Assembly: GCA_017457465.1 (NCBI GenBank)
Contig: JAFTHJ010000043.1
Location: forward strand, 1-7,366
Length of the DNA: 7,366 nt
From: Clostridia bacterium
GTDB taxonomy: Bacteria > Bacillota > Clostridia > Oscillospirales > CAG-272
Reading direction: 5' to 3'
Shown here in pieces: positions 5,839 to 7,366 of the stretch (position 1 is its first letter; every line of letters begins with the position of its first letter). The translations under genes and the position numbers were made by a program. The notes under the pieces were generated by a model, which saw only the letters and a program-made list of their open reading frames with translations, made no database searches and was not told the origin of the DNA.

Positions 5839-6984
5839 ATGAAAAAAAGTAAGGTCGTATTGGTGGCGCTTATGATATGCGCGTTGAGTATGCTTTTTAC
5901 TGCTTTTGCCTCTGCCGCGGATGGGGCGTCGGAACTCCCCGAGGAATATTACGGTATGCTTGAGCAGCTGCCCGACGAGGTCACAGAGGAGCTTCCCGAT
6001 AATATTTATTCCGAGGACAGCGAGGAGGTCGGCGAGGCTTTGACCGAGCTGGTTGATACCGAGCGGATATTCGATTTTATAGGAGAGCTTATCGGTGACG
6101 GCTTTTCCGAGGCACTCGGACTTGCGGCGAGGCTTTGCGGTATACTCGTTATATCCGCGATATTTTCTGCGTTCAGAAGCTCTCTGAAGTCAGAGGCACT
6201 TTCCGGCGCGATAGGCTTTTGCTGCTCCTGCGCGGTCTTTGTGGCGGTGGCGGGGGTTATTTACGAGCAGATAGAGATGGTTGGACGCTTCTTTGAGAGA
6301 ATAAATTCGGTGATGCTCTCTATAATACCCGTGACGGGCGCTGTCTGGGCTATGGGAGGAAATGTCAGCACTGCTTCAACGGGAAGCGGTACGCTATATG
6401 CCGCTCTTGCGGTATCGGAAAATATATGCGCGGCAACGATAGTTCCCGTGAGCGGTATTTGCACGGCTCTGGCGCTCTGCAGAAGTCTCTCCCCTGACAT
6501 TAATCTTCAGGGAATAGCGTCGGGAATAAAGAAATGCTACACATTTATCCTTGGCTTCATTATGAGTATCGTTATAGCGTTGCTGTCGGTTCAGACCTCT
6601 CTGACGGCAGCCGCCGATACGGCGGCTGCAAGGGCGGCGAAGCTGGTTACCTCCTCGATAATTCCCGTTGTGGGCGGCTCGGTTTCGGATACTCTGCGTA
6701 CGGTAGCCTCGGGAGTGCAATATATGAAAAGCGTGGTTGGCGTCGGGGGCATAGTAATGATACTTATTCTTGTTTTGCCAACGCTTGTTTCCTTGATTCT
6801 GACTCGTTTTGCTTTTATAATATCGGGATGTGTTTCGGACTTGCTCGGGTGTGAGAACGAGAGCCGACTTATAGCTGACCTCGGGGGCGTATGGGCGTGT
6901 ATGATAGCGGTGGTCTCGATGACCTCTGTGATGTTCATTCTCGCTATGACCTTGTTTATTAAAACAACGGTTGCCGCAATGTGA
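5839..6984 (+). CDS. spoIIIAE: Stage III sporulation protein AE (SpoIIIAE)
   Basis: SpoIIIAE is the largest membrane protein of the SpoIIIA complex and resembles a polytopic transporter or permease; its exact transport role is not settled. The 381-residue protein (B. subtilis ~399) starts with a signal peptide: basic MKKSK, a hydrophobic core at ~6-20, and an AFASA-AD cleavage site after ~residue 26. A very acidic extracytoplasmic segment follows (~31-72, with LPDEVTEELPD at 44-54). The rest holds about six to seven membrane segments (~95-111, 121-141, 155-173, 186-212, 233-252, 300-330, 350-376). A Ser/Gly-rich stretch (GGNVSTASTGSG, 173-184) and TSSIIPVVGGSVSDT (271-285) look like family-conserved loops. 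The SD AAAGGAAAG (5825-5833) is well spaced. Confidence 0.96.
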   Translation: MKKSKVVLVALMICALSMLFTAFASAADGASELPEEYYGMLEQLPDEVTEELPDNIYSEDSEEVGEALTELVDTERIFDFIGELIGDGFSEALGLAARLCGILVISAIFSAFRSSLKSEALSGAIGFCCSCAVFVAVAGVIYEQIEMVGRFFERINSVMLSIIPVTGAVWAMGGNVSTASTGSGTLYAALAVSENICAATIVPVSGICTALALCRSLSPDINLQGIASGIKKCYTFILGFIMSIVIALLSVQTSLTAAADTAAARAAKLVTSSIIPVVGGSVSDTLRTVASGVQYMKSVVGVGGIVMILILVLPTLVSLILTRFAFIISGCVSDLLGCENESRLIADLGGVWACMIAVVSMTSVMFILAMTLFIKTTVAAM

Positions 6985-7018
6985 CGAAAAATGTAATAAA
7001 AAGGAATATTTGCCGAAG

Positions 7019-7366
7019 ATGAAGGAATATGTAATAACGCTTGTTGGTGTCTGTCTGTTTTGCGGATTTATTACTGTGCTTTCTCCCGATGGGGAGGGCG
7101 GAGGAATAAAAAAGCATATAAAGCTTATAGCTTCGCTTTGCGTACTCTCTGTTATGATAGCTCCGCTTGTTTCGTTTGCCGAAAGCCTCGGGGAGTATAA
7201 CGCTGAAAATCTGTCCGATATATTCGAGGGTGAGGAGTATATAAATAAATATGAGGAAATTTGCAACGATAGTATAAGCACGTATACCGCAGATGAGATA
7301 GCGCGGAGGTGTAAGACACGCATATGCGCGGAGCTTGGAATGGAGTCGGAGAGCTTTGAGGTTGAG
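7019..7366 (+). CDS. spoIIIAF: Stage III sporulation protein AF (SpoIIIAF), 3' truncated by the window
   Basis: An open frame of 116 codons runs from ATG 7019 to the window edge without a stop (B. subtilis SpoIIIAF is ~206 residues, so about half is present). Two membrane segments (~4-22 and ~33-53) are followed by a charged soluble region starting SLGEYNAENLSDIFEGEE (54-71). This is the known layout of SpoIIIAF, whose C-terminal ring-building-like domain faces the intermembrane space. Sequence identity is weak to my eye, so the call rests on architecture and the place after spoIIIAE. Start choice is open. AAGGA (7001-7005) is 13 bases from the ATG, but only 4 bases from an in-frame TTG at 7010, which would add three residues. 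The 34-base gap after spoIIIAE contains no terminator. Confidence 0.88.
   Translation, partial: MKEYVITLVGVCLFCGFITVLSPDGEGGGIKKHIKLIASLCVLSVMIAPLVSFAESLGEYNAENLSDIFEGEEYINKYEEICNDSISTYTADEIARRCKTRICAELGMESESFEVE

Noticed and set aside
6394..7323. 309-codon minus-strand open frame across spoIIIAE and spoIIIAF
   Set aside because: It is antisense to two clear spoIIIA genes, has no SD, and its composition (rich in Arg, Ser, Tyr, His) is that of a shadow frame.
1..7366. CRISPR array, insertion sequence, tRNA gene or prophage signals
   Set aside because: I saw no direct-repeat array, transposase-like frame, terminal inverted repeats, or tRNA cloverleaf with a T-loop GTTC motif.

Overview
The window looks like chromosomal DNA of an endospore-forming Firmicute of class Clostridia. 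The evidence is a Firmicutes-type 23S rRNA 3' end, the spoIIIA sporulation operon in its canonical order AA-AB-AC-AD-AE-AF, strong purine-rich ribosome binding sites, and moderate GC with frequent ATA isoleucine codons. The sequence alone does not fix the genus. A gut-type member of the Oscillospirales or a related order is a guess.

Layout. Bases 1-90 are the 3' end of a 23S rRNA gene entering from the left. Its transcript ends at a strong intrinsic terminator (179-208) with no 5S rRNA gene in between. An extended -10 promoter (219-247) then drives two tandem, closely related SGNH/GDSL hydrolase genes (279-956 and 973-1647), which are about 70% identical by hand alignment. A bidirectional terminator (1668-1712) separates them from a convergent gene on the minus strand (1724-3508). 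That gene encodes a 594-residue single-pass membrane protein with an extracytoplasmic region that reads like a beta-propeller. A 278-base divergent intergenic region follows (3509-3786), and from 3787 to the right edge runs the spoIIIA operon, with spoIIIAF cut off by the window end.

How the genes work together. The six spoIIIA genes encode the mother-cell side of the SpoIIIA-SpoIIQ channel ('feeding tube') that links mother cell and forespore during engulfment and is needed for late forespore gene expression. They are packed with a 44-base overlap (AA/AB), a 1-base gap (AC/AD) and short gaps elsewhere, as expected of a translationally coupled operon. spoIIIAG and spoIIIAH should lie just beyond the right edge. 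The two hydrolases and the membrane protein have no demonstrated link to sporulation; only position connects them.

Novelty. Nothing here is clearly a new biological system. The items most worth following up are the uncharacterised membrane-anchored propeller-like protein divergent from spoIIIA, the diverged hydrolase pair beside an rRNA operon, and the absence of a 5S gene after the 23S gene.
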